In this document: one piece after another, positions 62,991 to 64,000 of the stretch | Numbering within the stretch: the stretch's first letter is position 1 | Layout of the letters: every line of letters begins with the position of its first letter | Origin: Weissella sagaensis | Lineage (GTDB): Bacteria; Bacillota; Bacilli; Lactobacillales; Lactobacillaceae | Direction: 5' to 3' | Length of the DNA stretch: 64,000 bases | Assembly (NCBI RefSeq): GCF_005405285.1 | Contig: NZ_BJDT01000004.1 | Coordinates: 62,001 to 126,000, forward strand | The notes under the pieces: generated by a model | Told to the model about the DNA's origin: nothing | Database searches by the model: none | What the model saw: the letters and a program-made list of their open reading frames with translations, nothing else | Translations under genes and position numbers: made by a program

Positions 62991-64000
62991 TTATTCTAAT
63001 CCTTCTGTTAAAGCTTTTGGGAAATTCTCACGTACAATTTGTGCTTCATGAGCTGATAACATTGGGAAATCTTTATCTGTCCCCAAATCAGTGTGGTACA
63101 TACGATCACGAGGTGATACCTCACCCACTGCATGATCAATCTTGACTTGGTATCCATTATAATTTTGTGCATCAGCTGGTGCATCAGCTACATTCTCTAA
63201 ATGTAATTGTGACACAAGCAATAAGATACGAATATCTTGGTTTAATGATGCAACCATCTTAGATTGTTCATCAGTTAGGTACAATGTTAATGCAGCTTCA
63301 GCAGGCTTACCAATTAATTTAGCATTACGAGCTACTTCTAATGCCTTATTAGTTGCATCACGAAGTGTCATGAATGCATCCCAATTAGCAAATAACTTTG
63401 TATTATCGCCCAAATCTTCAACTTCAGGCATATCAGTTAGATATGCAAAATCTTCAGTTTCATATGGTAGATACTCAAAAATTTCTTCTGCTGTATGTGG
63501 CAAAATAGGCAAAATCAATTTATCCAAAGCCACTAAAATCTTGTACAAAACAGTTTGTAATGAACGACGGACGTGTCCCTTTGGTGCTTCAACATACAAA
63601 ATATCCTTAGCAAAGTCCAAATAAAATGCTGATAAATCAACATTAATGAAGTTAATCAATAGCTTATGAATTGTTTGGAAGTCATATGCATCATAGGCTG
63701 CTTTAAATTCTTCAACCAATTTATTAAAGCGTGCATAGAAATATTGATCAACAGCTGTCATATCATCATAAACGACAGTATCTTCATTAGGATTAAAGTC
63801 TGCTGTATTTGCTAACAAGAAACGCATCGTGTTACGAATCTTTCGATAAGTTTCAGAAGTTTGAGCCAAAATATCCATTGATACACGCACATCAGCTGAT
63901 GTATCAACTGACGTTACCCACAAACGAATAATTTCAGCACCCATTTGCTTAATCACTTCATTTGGTTCAATCGTATTACCAATTGACTTTGACATCTTTT
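62991..64000 (-). CDS. ileS: Isoleucyl-tRNA synthetase, C-terminal part
   Basis: The frame runs off the end of the window; about 336 residues are seen. It begins at the KMSKS catalytic loop (KMSKSIGNTIEPNEVIK), followed by the end of the Rossmann fold and the anticodon-binding helices (RKIRNTMRFLLAN, LPHTAEEIFEYLP). The final segment normally forms a zinc finger with four cysteines (GExCxRC, LCxRC). Here it reads GEVSPRDRM and MLSAHEAQIV, with no cysteine at all. The enzyme charges tRNA-Ile. The rest, including HIGH and the editing domain, is outside. Confidence 0.95.
   Translation of the reverse strand, partial: KMSKSIGNTIEPNEVIKQMGAEIIRLWVTSVDTSADVRVSMDILAQTSETYRKIRNTMRFLLANTADFNPNEDTVVYDDMTAVDQYFYARFNKLVEEFKAAYDAYDFQTIHKLLINFINVDLSAFYLDFAKDILYVEAPKGHVRRSLQTVLYKILVALDKLILPILPHTAEEIFEYLPYETEDFAYLTDMPEVEDLGDNTKLFANWDAFMTLRDATNKALEVARNAKLIGKPAEAALTLYLTDEQSKMVASLNQDIRILLLVSQLHLENVADAPADAQNYNGYQVKIDHAVGEVSPRDRMYHTDLGTDKDFPMLSAHEAQIVRENFPKALTEGLE

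Noticed and set aside
1..64000. tRNA or rRNA genes and mobile elements
   Set aside because: I looked through the intergenic gaps and saw no cloverleaf with CCA end, no rRNA blocks, no transposase and no phage integrase.

Overview
The window looks like core chromosome from a low-GC lactic acid bacterium of the Leuconostoc/Weissella branch of Lactobacillaceae. I infer this from the AT-rich sequence, the Bacillus-like gene order, a divergent ccpA-pepQ pair, a com regulon, an isoleucine-epimerase-like racemase and a glycerol kinase without the PTS-phosphorylated histidine. The genus is not proven by anything seen here. I found no rRNA, tRNA, insertion sequence, prophage or CRISPR array. Most genes lie on the minus strand.

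Region 1 (1-9976): the end of a YhgE/Pip-type membrane protein with its TetR-type neighbour; an amino-acid racemase with an APC permease; ccpA and pepQ divergent around a consensus cre site; an envelope-stress pair (YtxH-like and DUF948); and oligoendopeptidase F.

Region 2 (10029-24094): coiA, mecA and spx (competence and proteolysis control), TelA-like and PsiE-like proteins, a HmoB-like protein, a CPBP protease, a Cof-type HAD phosphatase, mscL, a deoxynucleoside kinase, a LysM protein with a catalytically dead NlpC/P60 domain, glpK, a tautomerase, a YitT-family protein and a dicarboxylate/amino-acid symporter.

Region 3 (24186-50471): the conserved housekeeping block, read on the minus strand as priA-fmt-rsmB-prpC-prkC-rsgA-rpe-thiN-rpmB-yloU-fakA-recG-plsX-acpP-rnc-smc-ftsY-ylxM-ffh-rpsP-(plus-strand phosphatase)-rimM-trmD-rplS. 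It joins protein synthesis and targeting, chromosome segregation, lipid precursor supply and Ser/Thr kinase signalling. Compared with the Bacillus order, fapR, fabD, fabG and khpA are missing from their usual places.

Region 4 (50611-64000): ackA, a YtxK-like methylase, the comGA-GG transformation pilus operon, an NCS2 purine permease with a long structured leader, yebC, recD2, a TPR protein, a histidine phosphatase and the 3' part of ileS.

The most unusual points are these. comGA lacks an in-frame start behind its Shine-Dalgarno and appears to need a -1 shift on an A7 run. The NlpC/P60 domain has lost all three catalytic residues. IleRS has lost its C-terminal zinc cysteines. GlpK has lost its regulatory histidine. 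ftsY holds a 17-copy hexanucleotide microsatellite. I saw no wholly new multi-gene system.
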